Shown here in pieces: positions 22,183-33,320 of a DNA stretch of 64,000 nucleotides. The notes beneath the pieces were generated by a model, which had not been told where the DNA came from, made no database searches, and saw only the letters and a list, made by a program, of their open reading frames with translations. Position 1 is the first letter of the stretch, and every line of letters starts with the position of its first letter. Both the position numbers and the translations under genes were made by a program. Source of the DNA: Ovis canadensis (Eukaryota > Chordata > Mammalia > Artiodactyla > Bovidae); NCBI RefSeq assembly GCF_042477335.2, contig NC_091245.1:224129501-224193500 (forward strand), in the 5' to 3' direction.

Positions 22183-25063
22183 ATGGAGCCAAATCAAAAA
22201 CTATACCCAACTGTGGATGTGACTGGTGATAGAAACAAAGTCCAATGCTATAAAGAGCAATATTGCACAGGAACCTGGAATGTCAGATCCATGAATCAAG
22301 GCAAATTGGAAGTGGTCAAACAAGAGATGGCAAGACTGAACGTCGACATTCTAGGAATCAGTGAACTAAAATGGACTGGAATGGGTGAATTTAATTCAGA
22401 TGACCATTCTATCTACTACTTCAGGCAGGAATCCCTCAGAAGAAATGAAGTAGTCACCATGGTCAGAAAGAGTCCGAAATGCAGTACTTGGATGCAATCT
22501 AAAAACGACAGAATGATCTCTGTTCATTTCCAAGACAAACCATTTAATATCACCGTAATCCAAGTCTATGCCTCAACCAGTAATGCTGAAGAAGCTGAAT
22601 TTGAACTGTTCTATGAAGACCTACAAGACCTTTTAGAACTAACACCCAAAAAAGATGTCCTTTTCATTATAGGGGACTGGAATGCAAAAGTACGAACTCA
22701 GGAAACACCTGGAGTAACAGGCAAATTTGGCCTTGGAGTACATAATGAAGCAGGGCAAAGGCTAATAGAGTTTGGCCGAGAAAATGCACTGGTAATAGCA
22801 AACACCCCTCTTCCAACAACACAAGAGAAGACTACACATGGACATCACCAGATGCTCAACCCCGAAATCAGATTAATTACATTCTTTGCAGCCAAAGATG
22901 GAGAAGCTCTATACAGGCAGCAAAAACAAGACCAGGAGCTGACTGTGGCTCAGTTCATGAACTCCTTATTGGCAAATTCAGACTTAATTTGAAGAAAGCA
23001 GGGAAAACTGCTAGACCATTCAGGTATGACCTAAATCAAATCCCTTATGATTACACAGTGGAAGTGAGAAATAGATTTAAGGGCCTAGATCTGATAGAGT
23101 GCCTGATGAACTATGGAATGAGGTTCATGACTTCGTACAGGAGACAGGGGTCAAGACCATTACCATGGAAAAGAAATGCAAAAAAGCAAAATGGCTGTCT
23201 GGGGAGGCCTTACAAATAGCTGTGAAAAGAAGAGAGATGAAAAGCAAAAGAAAAAAGGAAAGATATAAGTATCTGAATGCAGAGTTCCAGAGAATAGCAA
23301 GGAGAGATAAGAAAGCCTTCTTCAGGGATCAATGCAAAGAAATAGAGGGAAATAACAGAATGGGAAAGACTAGAGATCTCCTCAAGAAAATTAGAGATAT
23401 GAAGGGGACATGTCATGCAAAGAAGGGCTTGATAAAGGACAGAAATGGTATGGACCTAACAGAAGCAGAAGATATTAAGAAGAGGTAGCAAGAATACACA
23501 GAAGAACTGTACAAGAAAGATTTTCATGACCTGGATAATCACGATGGTGTGATCATTCATCTAAAGCCAGACATCCTGGAATGTGAAATCAAGTGGGCCT
23601 TGGAAAGCATCACTACTAACAAAACTAGTGGAGGTGATGGCATTCCAGTGCAGTTATTTCAAATCCTGAAAGATAAGGCTGTGAAAGCGCTGCACTCAAT
23701 ATGCCAGCAAATTTGGAAAACTCAGAAGTGGCCACAGGACTGGAAAAGGTCAGTTTTCATTCCAATCCCAAAGAAAGGCAATGCAAAAGAATGCTCAAAC
23801 TACCGCACAATTGCACTCATCTCACACGCTAATAAAGTAATGCCCAAAATTCTCCAAGCCAGGCTTCAGCAATGCGTGAACCATGAACTTCCTGATGTTC
23901 AAGCTGGTTGCAGAAAAGGTAGAGGAACCAGAGATCAAATTGCCAACATCTGCTGGATCATCAAAAAAGCAAGAGAGTTCCAGAAAAACATATATTTCTG
24001 CTTTATTGACTATGCCAAAGACTTTGACTGTGTGGATCACAATAAACTCTGGAAAATTTTGAGAGAGATGGAAATACCAGACCACCTGACCTGCCTCTTG
24101 AGAAACCTATATGCAGGTCAGGAAGCAACAGTTAGAACTGGACATGGAACAACATACTGGTTCCAAATAGGAAAAGGAGTATGTCAAGGCTGTCTATTGT
24201 CACCCTGCTTATTTTAGTTATATGCAGAGTACATCATGAGAAACACTGCACTGGGAGAAACACAAGCTGGAATCAAAATTGCTGGGAGAAATACCAATAA
24301 CCTCAGATATGCGGATGACACCACCCTTATGGCAGAAAGTGAAGAGGAGCTAAAGAGCCTCTTGCTGAAAGTGAAAGAGGAGAGTGAAAAAGTTGGCTTA
24401 AAGCTCAACATTCAGAAAACGAAGATCATGGCATCTGGTCCTATCACTTCATGGGAAATAGATGGGGAAACAGTGGAAACAGTGTCAGACTTTAATTTGG
24501 GGGGCTCCAAAATTACTGCAGATGGTGACTGCAGCCATGAAATTAAAAGATGCTTACTCCTTGGAAGAAAAGTTATGACCAACCTAGATAGTATATTCAA
24601 AAGCAAAGACGTTACTTTGCCGACTAAGTTCCGTCTAGTCAAGGCTATCGTTTTTCCAGTAGTCGTGTATGGATGTGAGAGTTGGACTGTGAAGAAGGCT
24701 GAGCGTTGAAGAATTGATGGTTTTGAAATGTGGTGTTGGAGAAGACTCTTGAGAGTCCCTTGGACTGCAAGGAGATCCATCCAGTCCATTCTGAAAGAGA
24801 TCAACCCTGGGATTCCTTTGGAAGGAATGATGCTAAAGCTGAAACTCCAGTACTTTGGCCACCTGATGTGAAGAGTTGACTCATTGGAAAAGACTGATGC
24901 TGGGAGAGATTGGGGGCAGGAGGAGAAGGGGACGACCCAGGATGAGCTGGCTGGATGGCATCACGGACTCGATGGACGTGAGTCTGAGTGAACTCCAGGA
25001 GCTGGTGATGGACAGAGAGGCCTGGTGTGCTGCAGTTCATGGGGTCACAGAAGTCAGACACGA
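22183..25063 (+). pseudogene. BovB endonuclease-RT polyprotein, broken
   Basis: 22183-22992 carries an AP-endonuclease-like domain: GTWNVRSM near 22271, ILGISELKWTG near 22349, and GDWNAKV near 22674. The frame is then lost around 22850-22990. The linker lies in two overlapping frames (22989-23219, 23099-23488) and ends at a TAG near 23486. RT runs 23549-24217 (FIDYAKDFDCVDHNKLW, where other copies have AKAFD) to a TAG in the LSPCLF region. It resumes 24236-24709 with YADD at 24308-24319, and the C-terminal region follows to 25063. Despite full length it cannot make an active protein. Confidence 0.92.
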
Positions 25064-25089
25064 CTAAGCGACTTAACTGAACTGAACTG

Positions 25090-25102
25090 ATGGGTGTATA
25101 AG
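25090..25102. repeat. 13-bp target-site duplication, right
   Basis: Exact copy of 21472-21484. Followed at once by a TA microsatellite (about 25103-25121). Confidence 0.9.
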
Positions 25103-25121
25103 TATATATATATATATATAT
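25103..25121. repeat. (TA)n microsatellite
   Basis: Short TA run just beyond the BovB target duplication. In the empty site it would directly follow gtgtataag. Confidence 0.85.
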
Positions 25122-26474
25122 TCCATTTCTTTAATTATTTTTTGCCTGATTTTGTAACTGCCATTTAACTAGGGTGCATCTTTGGTTTCTCATTTTAGGT
25201 ATTTGTTTTAATCTCAATTAGTTCCATAACCACCACTTGTGGAAACTTTGTCCATGACCAGAGGTCAAGCCCTGAGCATTTGGAGTGGGAGTACTGACTC
25301 TAGAACCCTAGACTACCAGAGAACGAACCCTGACTGGTATCAGATAGTGAGAACTCACTCAACAGAAACCACTTGAATACACATTTTGGTATCACCTAAC
25401 CACCAGTAGCACTCTGTGCAGGATGTCTCATCTACACAACAAACAAAACAAAAATACAAAACCAATCATTAGCAGACAGGATTACTACCTCTCTCAACCT
25501 TGCCCATCAGAGGAAAAGCAAGCAAACAAACAACAACAACCACAACAAACTCAGCACAAATCTCACCCTGTATGAAGCCTACACAAACCACTGGACCAAG
25601 CTTAGGAGGTTAGGAAGCCAAAAGGAAGAAAGAATTCAACTTTGAAGCCTCTGAAAAGGAGACCTTAAACACAATAAGTTAAAATAAATAAATAAATAAT
25701 GAACTGAGAGAAATACCAAACAAATGAAGGAACAAACGAAAACACAAAAGTCCAAATAAATGAATAGGAAATAGGATACTTGCCGGAAAGAATTCAGAAT
25801 AAAGATAGTAAAGATGATCAAAAACCTTGAAAACAGAATGGAAAAAATGCAAGAATCAGTTAAAAAAGACCTGGAATAATTAAAGAATAAACACACAGAG
25901 ACAAACAACACAACTACTGACATTAAAAATATTCTAGAAGGAATCAGCAGCAGAATATCTGAAGCAGAACAAATCAGTGAGTTGGAAGTTAAAATGGCAG
26001 AAATAACCTGTGAAGAGCAAAATAAAATATAAAGAATGAAAAGAACTGAGGATAGTCTCAGAGACGTCTCCAATAGAGAAAATGGCAATAGGAACATACA
26101 TATCAATAATTACTTCAAATGTAAATGAATCAAATGACCAATATTCAATTATAGATGTCCCAGGAGAGGAGAAAAAGAAAACACATGAGAAAATTTTTGA
26201 AGAGATTATAGTTGAAAATTTTCCCAACATGGAAAAGGAAATAGTCAGTTAAGTTCAGGAGGTGCAAAGAGTACCATACAGGATAAACCCTAGGAGAAAC
26301 ACACCAAGACACATATTAATCAAACTAACAGAGAATAAACACAAAGAAAGAGAAAGAATATTAAAAACAACAGGGAAAAGCAACAAGTACCATACAAGGG
26401 AAACCCCACCTGTTTAACAGATGATCTTTCAGCAGAAACTCTGCAGGCCAAAAGGAAATGGTAGGATATATTTA

Positions 26475-26757
26475 TGGAGAAGGCAATGGCACCCCACTCC
26501 AGTACTCTTGCCTGGAAAATCCCATGAGTGCAGAAGCCTGGTAGGCTGCAGTCCATGGAGTCGCTAAGAGTCAGACACAACTGAGCAACTTCGCTTTCAC
26601 TTTTCACTTTCATGCATTGGAGAAGGAAATGGCAACACATTCCCGTGTTCTTGCCTAGAGAATCCCAGGGATGGAGGAGGCTGGTGGGCTGCCGTCTATG
26701 GGGTTGCACAGAGTCAGACACGACTGAAGCGACTTAGCAGCAGCAGTGGCAGCAGAC
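26475..26757 (+). mobile_element. Bov-A2 dimeric SINE, 8-bp duplication
   Basis: Two Bov-A monomers joined by the cttcgctttcacttttcact linker, ending cgacttagcagcagcag. tatattta at 26467-26474 and 26758-26765 is the target duplication, and the old L1 reads continuously across it. Confidence 0.92.
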
Positions 26758-26979
26758 TATATTTAAAGTACTGAAAGGGAAAAATCTACAACCAAGATTA
26801 CTGTACCCAGCAAGGATCTCATTCAAAATTACTGGAGAAATAAAAAGATTTTCAGATAAGTAAAAGTTAAGAGAAATCAGTACCACCAAACCAGCTTTAC
26901 AACAAATGTTAAAGGAATTTATATAATCAAGAAACGCAACAGAAGAAAAAGATCTACAAATTCAACCCCAAACAATAGA

Positions 26980-29360
26980 GAAAATGGCAATAGGAACATA
27001 CATATCAATAATTACTTCAGATGTAAATGAATTACATGCTCCAATGAAAAGACACAGGTTGGCTGCATGTTGACAAAAATAAACCCCATATACATGCTGT
27101 CTACAAAAAGCCCGCTTTAGACCTAAGACATACACAGACTGAAAATGAGGATGGAAAACTATATTCCATGCAAATGGCAAACAAAAGAAAACTGGAGTAG
27201 TAATCCTCATATCAGACAAAATAGACCTTAAAATAAAGAAGATTACAAAAGATAATGAAGGACACTATATAATGATCAAGGGATCAATCCAAAAGGAATA
27301 CATAACAGTTGTAAATATCTATGTACCCAGCATACAAGCACCTCAGTACATAAGACAAACACTAACAGACATAAAAGGAGAAATGGACAGTAACACAATA
27401 ATAGTAGGAGACTTTAACATCCCACTCATACCAATGGACAGATCATCAAAACAGAAAATTAATAAGGAAACACAAGTCTTAGATGATACATTAGGTGAGA
27501 TGGATCTCATAGATATTTTTGGGACATTCCATCAAAATGCAAAAGACACACTTTCTTCTCAAGTGCACATGGAACATTCTCCAGGATAAACCACATCTAG
27601 GGTCAAAAATCAAATTGCAGTAAATTTAAGAAAATTGGAATCGTATCAAGCATCATTCCAACCACAGTGCTATGAGACTAGGTATCAATTACAAGAAAAA
27701 ACTTTAAGAAACACAAACACATGGAGGTTAAACAACACATTTCTAAATAACCTGGAGGTTACTGAAGAAATCAAAAGGGAAGTCAAAACATCTCTAGAAA
27801 CAAATGACAATGAAAACACAACTCAAAACCTATGGGATGCAGCAAAGGTGGTTCTAAGAGGGAAGTTTATAGCAACACAACCCTACCTCAAGAGACAAGA
27901 AAAACATTAAATATGCAACCTAAATTTACACCTAAAACAATTGGAAAAAGAAAAACAAAATAACTCCAAAATTAGTAGAAGGAAAGAAATCATAAGATCT
28001 ATGCAGAAATAAATGAATAAGAAATGAAGTAAACAATAGTAAAGATTAACAAAACTAAAAGCTTGTTCTTTGAGAAGATAAACAAAATTGACAAAATTTA
28101 GCCAGACTTATCAGGAAAAAAAAGAGAAGAATCAAATCAACAAAATTAGAAATGGAAAAGGATAGATTACAACAGACAATGCAGAAATACAAAGGATTAT
28201 AAGAGACTATTATAAACAACTATATGGCAATAAAATGGATAACCTGGAAGAAACGGACAAATTCTTAGAAAAATTCAATCTTCCAAGACTGAATCAGGAA
28301 GAAATAGAAATTAAGAACAACCCAATTATAAGCACTGAAATTGAAGTTGTGAAATCAAACATCTCCCCCCAAAGAAAGCCCAGGACCAGATGGCTTCACA
28401 GGATAATTCTATCAAACATTTAGAGAAGAGCTAATGCCTATCCTTCTAAAACTCTTTCAAAAAATTGCAGAGGAAGGAACACTTCCAAACTTATTCATAT
28501 GAGGTCGTCATCACCCTGATATCAAAACCAGAAAAAGACAATACGCAAAAAAGAAAACTACCAGCCAATATCACTGATGAACACAGATCAAACTCCTCAA
28601 CAAAACTTTAGCAAACAGAATTCAACTACACATCAAAAAGCTCATACACTATGATCAAGTTAAGTTTATTCCAGGGAAGAAACTATTCTTCAATATACTC
28701 AAATCAATCAATGTGATACATGATATTAACAAATTCAAAGATAGAAGTCACATGATAATCTCAATAGATGCAGAAAAAGCCTTTGACAAAACTCAGCACC
28801 CATTTATAATTAAATGGATGCATAGAAGGAACTTACCTCCACATAGTAAAGGCCATATATGATAAGCCTACAGCAAACATTCTCAATAGTGAGAAACTGA
28901 AAGCATCCCCCATAAGGTCAGGAACAAGTTAAGGGTGTCCACTTTCACCACTATTATTCAACATAGTTCCGGAAATCCTAGCTACAGCAATCAGAGAACA
29001 GAAAGAAATAAAAGGAATTCAGATTGGAAAAAAAAAAAAAAGAAGATATTTGTCACACAGATGACAAACAGTGTCATCTCACTATTTGCAGATGACATGA
29101 TACTGTACATAGAAAACGCAATCAAACAGCCCAATCAAAAAGTGGGAAAAAAGCCCTAAATAGATATTTCTCCAAAGACATACAGATGGCTAACAAACAC
29201 ATGAAAAGATGCTCAACATCACTCATTATTAGAGAAATGCAAATCAAAGCTACAATGAGATTCCCCTCACACCAGTCAGAATGGCCATCATCAAAAAGTT
29301 TACAAACAATAAATGCTGGAGGTGTGGAGAAAAGGGAATGCTCTTGCACTGTTGGTGGGA
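26980..29360 (+). pseudogene. old L1 ORF2 remnant
   Basis: Frames at 27272-27589 (endonuclease; MIKGSIQKEYITVVNIYVPS, GDFN near 27409), 27635-27910, 28235-28423, 28935-29159 (RT FADD box at 29085-29096) and 29186-29371 are separated by stops and frameshifts. The 29120 deletion joins the RT fingers/palm to a point about 1.1 kb further on, by comparison with 40586 and 41668 in the younger L1. Confidence 0.85.
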
Positions 29361-29575
29361 ATGTAAATTGAAACAGCCACTATGGAAGACAGTAGGTATG
29401 GAGATTCCTTAGAAAAAAAGAAAAAGATTAGGAATAAAACCACCATATGACCCAGCAATTCCACTCCTACACATATACCCTGAGGAAACCAAAAGTGTAA
29501 GACACATGTGTCCCATTGCTCATTGCAGCACTATTTACAGTAGCTAGACCATGGAAGAGCTATGAGTATTTTACA

Positions 29576-30189
29576 ATCTCATAAAATAAAAATACTGTTA
29601 TTTATCCAATAACACTCTTGGATGAGCATATAATACTTTTTGTCATTTTATTTCAAAGTTTAATAACTTTCTTTAGTAAATATATCAGTGATATGCAGAA
29701 GGTTTAATTCTTCAATTTCTCATCAGGTGGTATCTTTATCAGTTTTACAATGCCACTTCCCAGTTGTTCATATAGCTCCCTCTTGTATTTAGAATCTTCA
29801 TTAGAATATCACCTCAAAGAAGCCTTTCCAATTGTCTATATCAAAAATTGTTCTTGTCACTCTAAATAGATCTTATTGTCTTTCATAGTAATTATTACTT
29901 ACTAATATTATAGTGTATATATTCTCTTCTCTTTCCCCCTCTAGAATAAGAGTTCTCTGTGGGTAGGAACTTTGTCCATTTTAACACTCTACACCTAATC
30001 TCAAATGGTCGACAAAGCTATGTAAGCAGTACTCAATAAATCTATATTAAACAGATGAGAAAATGAAAAGAAAGTAACTTTTAGTTTAGTTTTACAATAG
30101 TGTTTAAGATAAAAAAATTAGGTACTGCATAACTGTAATATAGGAATATGTTGTGGTGAAGTGGGTGGTTTGGGATGGAATCAATTCAT
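29576..30189. other. AT-rich stretch, no gene seen
   Basis: Around 29690-30060 there are low-complexity and unique-looking blocks. Nothing recognisable as a gene. Confidence 0.45.
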
Positions 30190-30640
30190 TTTAAGTTTTT
30201 TTCTTGATGTATATTTGATTTACAATTGTGTGTTCATTTTTGGTGTATAGTAAAGTGATTCAGTTATATGTGTGTGTGTGTGTGTATAATTTTCCATATT
30301 CTTTTCCATTATGGTTTATTCAGTTCAGTTCAGTTCAATTGCTCAGTTGTGTCCAACTCTTTGTGACCCCATGAATCGCAGCATGCCAGGTATTAAATAT
30401 AGTTCCTGTGATATATAGTAGGACCTTGTTGTTTATCTGTTTTATATATAGTTGTTTACATTTTCTAGTCCTAAACTCCTAATTTATCCTCCGCACCCCC
30501 ACCACTTCCCTCTGCTCTTTGGTAACCATGAGTTTGTTTTCTATGTCTGAGAGTCTGTTTCTGATTTAAATAAGTTCATTTGTACCATTTTTTTAGATTC
30601 CACATATAAGTGATATTTTCTGACAGTATAAATATGTAAC
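30190..30640 (-). mobile_element. old L1 3' end, minus strand
   Basis: Reverse-complement L1 3' UTR of an artiodactyl-common type: gtaaagtgattcagttatat near 30250, taggaccttgttgtttatct near 30420, tttctatgtctgagagtctg near 30537. It contains a short TG microsatellite (about 30270-30287) and is interrupted by a BovB tip at about 30318-30390. Confidence 0.75.
30318..30390 (-). mobile_element. ~72-bp BovB 3' tip inserted in L1
   Basis: Reverse complement of only the BovB terminal sequence: ttcagttcagttcaattgct to catgaatcgcagcatgccag. The L1 continues on either side. A tatt at both edges is too short to count as firm evidence of duplication. Confidence 0.75.
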
Positions 30641-31000
30641 AGACAATATATTTCATCCTGGTGATGTGTTTTCCAGGATAGGTCATTTCCTTGTGTACCC
30701 AGGAGCTTAACAAGGAAGAAAAGTCCCTGAACAAATCATTTCATGATGGTTGATCATTTCACATGAGAAGTATAGAGTAATACTAAACCAACAGCAATCA
30801 TAACAAATCATTAAACTGAAGCCCAATTTGTATTCAAATGATGAATAAAATTTAACTAACCAAAAGCATGTGTAGACAAAATGAAAGAGCATATGTGTAA
30901 AGAAAGACTAAAGAGCAGTCCAACATGATTGATGAATAAGGCTAAGTCTTCTCCAATGAGATCAGAAGTATGAAAGCCACCATGTAATGTCTTGGTGCAG

Positions 31001-31055
31001 GCTACTATCCAAGGGGTCTCAAAGAGTTGGACACGACTGAGCGACTTCACTCACT
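31001..31055 (+). mobile_element. Bov-A/BovB tail scrap
   Basis: Contains ggggtctcaaagagttggac and acgactgagcgacttcactc. Only the shared 3' tail is recognisable. Confidence 0.65.
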
Positions 31056-31536
31056 TTATAGTAAATTTAATGTGTTGGTTCTTCTTTACTCCCTATGTAA
31101 AACTACATGTACACATCACTTTTGGGATATACTTTCCAGCTACTTGACAGGAGCCTAGGTTATTTGACTTGTGCAGATCAAAGGAATGTTTGTAGACCTG
31201 ATGTCTATAGAGGTTTGCTATGTGTATATATGACTGGCATTGTTCCCTTGAACTTCTGCCATCTTAGTAAGAATAAAGGCCATGTGAAGCAGGTAACTGT
31301 AATTTGGCCTCTACAATGAGACACTTTTAGCCCAGTAGAGCCTGGGGTAGAGTCACTCTAGCTAAACTGCAACTATGTTAACAAGGAATAAGTACTTATT
31401 GTTTTTATACCACTGATTTGCAAGGTTTTTCTGTTCTTCTTCTTCTTTTTTTTTTTCCTACAGCATTATAGAAGAAAGTAACTAAGTAACATAACATGGT
31501 TAAAAAAAAAAAAAAAATCTACCCAGAGTAATTTAG
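31056..31536. other. unique-looking stretch, no gene seen
   Basis: Short frame at 31107-31319 has no recognisable domain. Poly-T (31448-31457) and poly-A (31503-31517) runs are present. Confidence 0.45.
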
Positions 31537-31735
31537 AGCTTCTGTGGTGGTTCAGCAGTGAAAATTTGCTTGCAATGAAGGAGACACCAATTCAATACTC
31601 AGGTCAGAAATATCCCCTGGAGGAGGAAACTGAAACCCACTCTAGTATTCTTATCTGTGAAATCCCATGGACAGAGTCTGGTGGGCTACAGTTTATGGGA
31701 TTACAAAGAGTCAGACATGATTTAAGAACTAAACA
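31537..31735 (+). mobile_element. Bov-tA SINE, diverged
   Basis: Head (cttctgtggtggttcagcag), body (ctggaggaggaaactgaaac) and tail (gattacaaagagtcagacat). Older than most Bov-tA in the window. Confidence 0.82.
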
Positions 31736-31805
31736 ACAGTGGTAACTTAAAATAGGGATCAATGCCCTAATATTCCTAAACTCACTCTTTTCCCATTTAG
31801 GCTCC

Positions 31806-32866
31806 TTCAGTTCAGTTCAGTTGCTCAGTCGTGTCCGACTCTGCGACCCCATGAATCGCAGCCCGCCAGTCCTCCCTGTCCATCACCAACTCCCGGAGTT
31901 CACTCAGACTCACATCCATCGAGTCAGTGATACCATCCAGCCATGCCATCCTCCGTCGTCCCCTTCTCCTCCTGCCCCCAATCCCTCCCAGCATCAGAGT
32001 CTTTTCCAGTGAGTCAACTCTTCGCATGAGGTGGCCAAAGTACTGGAGTTTCAGCTTCAGCATCATTCCTTTCAAAGAAATCCCAGGGCGGATCTCCTTC
32101 AGAATGGACTGGTTGGATCTCCTTGCAGTCCAAGGGACTCTCAAGAATCTACTCCAACACCAGAGTTCAAAAGCATCAATTCTTCAGCGCTCAGCCTTCT
32201 TCACAGTCCAACTCTCACATCCGTACATGACCACTGGAAAAACCGTAGCCTTGACTAGACGGACCTTAGTCGGCAAAGTAACGTCCCTGCTTTTGAATAT
32301 ACTATCTAGGTTGATCATAACTTTTCTTCCAAGGAGTAAGCATCTTTTAATTTCATGGCTGCAGTCACCATCTGCAGTGATTTTGGAGCCCCCAAAAATA
32401 AAGTCTGACACTGTTTCCACTGTTTCCCCATCTATGTGCCATGAAGTGATGGGGCCAGATGCCATGATCTTCGTTTTCTGAATGTTGAGCTTTAAGCCAA
32501 CTTTTTCACTCTCCTCTTTCACTTTCATCAAGAGGCTTATTACTTCCTCTTCACTTTCTGCCATAAGGGTGGTGTCATCTGCATATCTGAGGTTATTGAT
32601 ATTTCTCCTGGCGATCTTGATTCCAGCTTGTGTTTCTTCCAGTCCAGCGTTTCTCATGATGTATTCTGCATAGAAGTTAAATAAGCAAGGTGACAATAGA
32701 CAGCCTTGACATACTCCTTTTCCTATTTGGAACCAGTCTGTTGTTCCATGTCCAGTTCTAACTGTTGCTTCCTGACCTGCATATAGATTTCTCAAGAGGC
32801 AGGTCAGGTGGTCTGCTATTCCCATCTCTCTCAGAATTTTCCAGTTTATTGTGATCCACACAGGTA
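31806..32866 (-). mobile_element. BovB LINE 3' third, minus strand
   Basis: From the 3' tip (ttcagttcagttcagttgct) back to the RT region ending at gtgatccacacagg, where the FIDYAKAFD block would begin. The sense frame at 32861-32184 includes [14 protein letters not shown] and continues in another frame (32144-31812). Relatively well preserved. No clear target duplication. Confidence 0.92.
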
Positions 32867-33139
32867 TAAATAATGTTTATGGATCTCTTTCTTGATTTTG
32901 TTAGCTATATATATGATTTATTAATTAAACAATAGGATAGTTGTACATTTCTCTTACATACATTTATTGCCCCGTTCCTTTAAACTCCTTTTAAATATTT
33001 CCATAACATATTTCAATTTCCATATTTTATTTTTCTAACTTCAGACACTCTCTTGACCCCCTCATTACCTATGATATATGATTATTATCACCCTTGATTT
33101 CTCTTCCCCCATTTGTTCCTCACTTCTGCTTTACAGTTA
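32867..33139. other. AT-rich stretch, nothing recognised
   Basis: AT-rich sequence between a BovB and a SINE, with no identifiable feature. Confidence 0.4.
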
Positions 33140-33320
33140 TTTGTTGTTAAGTTGCTAACTTGTGTCTGACTCTTTGCAACCCCAATGGACTGTAGCTCAC
33201 TATAGAATTTTCTAGGCAAGAACATTGGAGGGAATTGACATTTCCTTCACCAGGGAATCTGCCTGTCCCAGGGATTAAACTGTCATCTACTGCTTGGCAA
33301 GCAGATGCTTCACAGTGATA
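33140..33320 (-). mobile_element. Bov-tA SINE, diverged
   Basis: Tail (gttgttaagttgctaacttg), body (ttttctaggcaagaacattg) and partial head (gggattaaactgtcatctac). Confidence 0.8.

Larger units (their letters stand above)
21485..25089 (+). mobile_element. BovB LINE, apparently full length
   Basis: About 3.6 kb bounded by an exact 13-bp duplication. Order: GC-rich 5' leader with reiterated motif (21485-21830), a leader segment with homology to the Bov-A body (22016-22076), an APE-type endonuclease (22183-22870), a linker (22985-23500), reverse transcriptase (23550-24700), a C-terminal domain, and the 3' end ending in gacttaactgaactgaactg. It has no poly(A) tail, as expected of RTE elements. 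This is the best internal reference for all other BovB pieces in the window. Confidence 0.95.
25250..29575 (+). mobile_element. old L1, rearranged, plus strand
   Basis: Order: 5' leader/ORF1 upstream sequence (25250-25650), ORF1 remnant (about 25780-26450), the ORF1 3' region (26760-26960), the ORF2 start (about 26980), endonuclease (27150-27600), linker, RT (28400-29100), then a jump to the C-terminal part (29125-29400) and partial 3' region ending near 29575 with no A tail. About 1.1 kb of ORF2 is missing at 29120. A Bov-A2 lies in it. Divergence and many stops show it is much older than the 38.6-kb L1. Confidence 0.85.
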
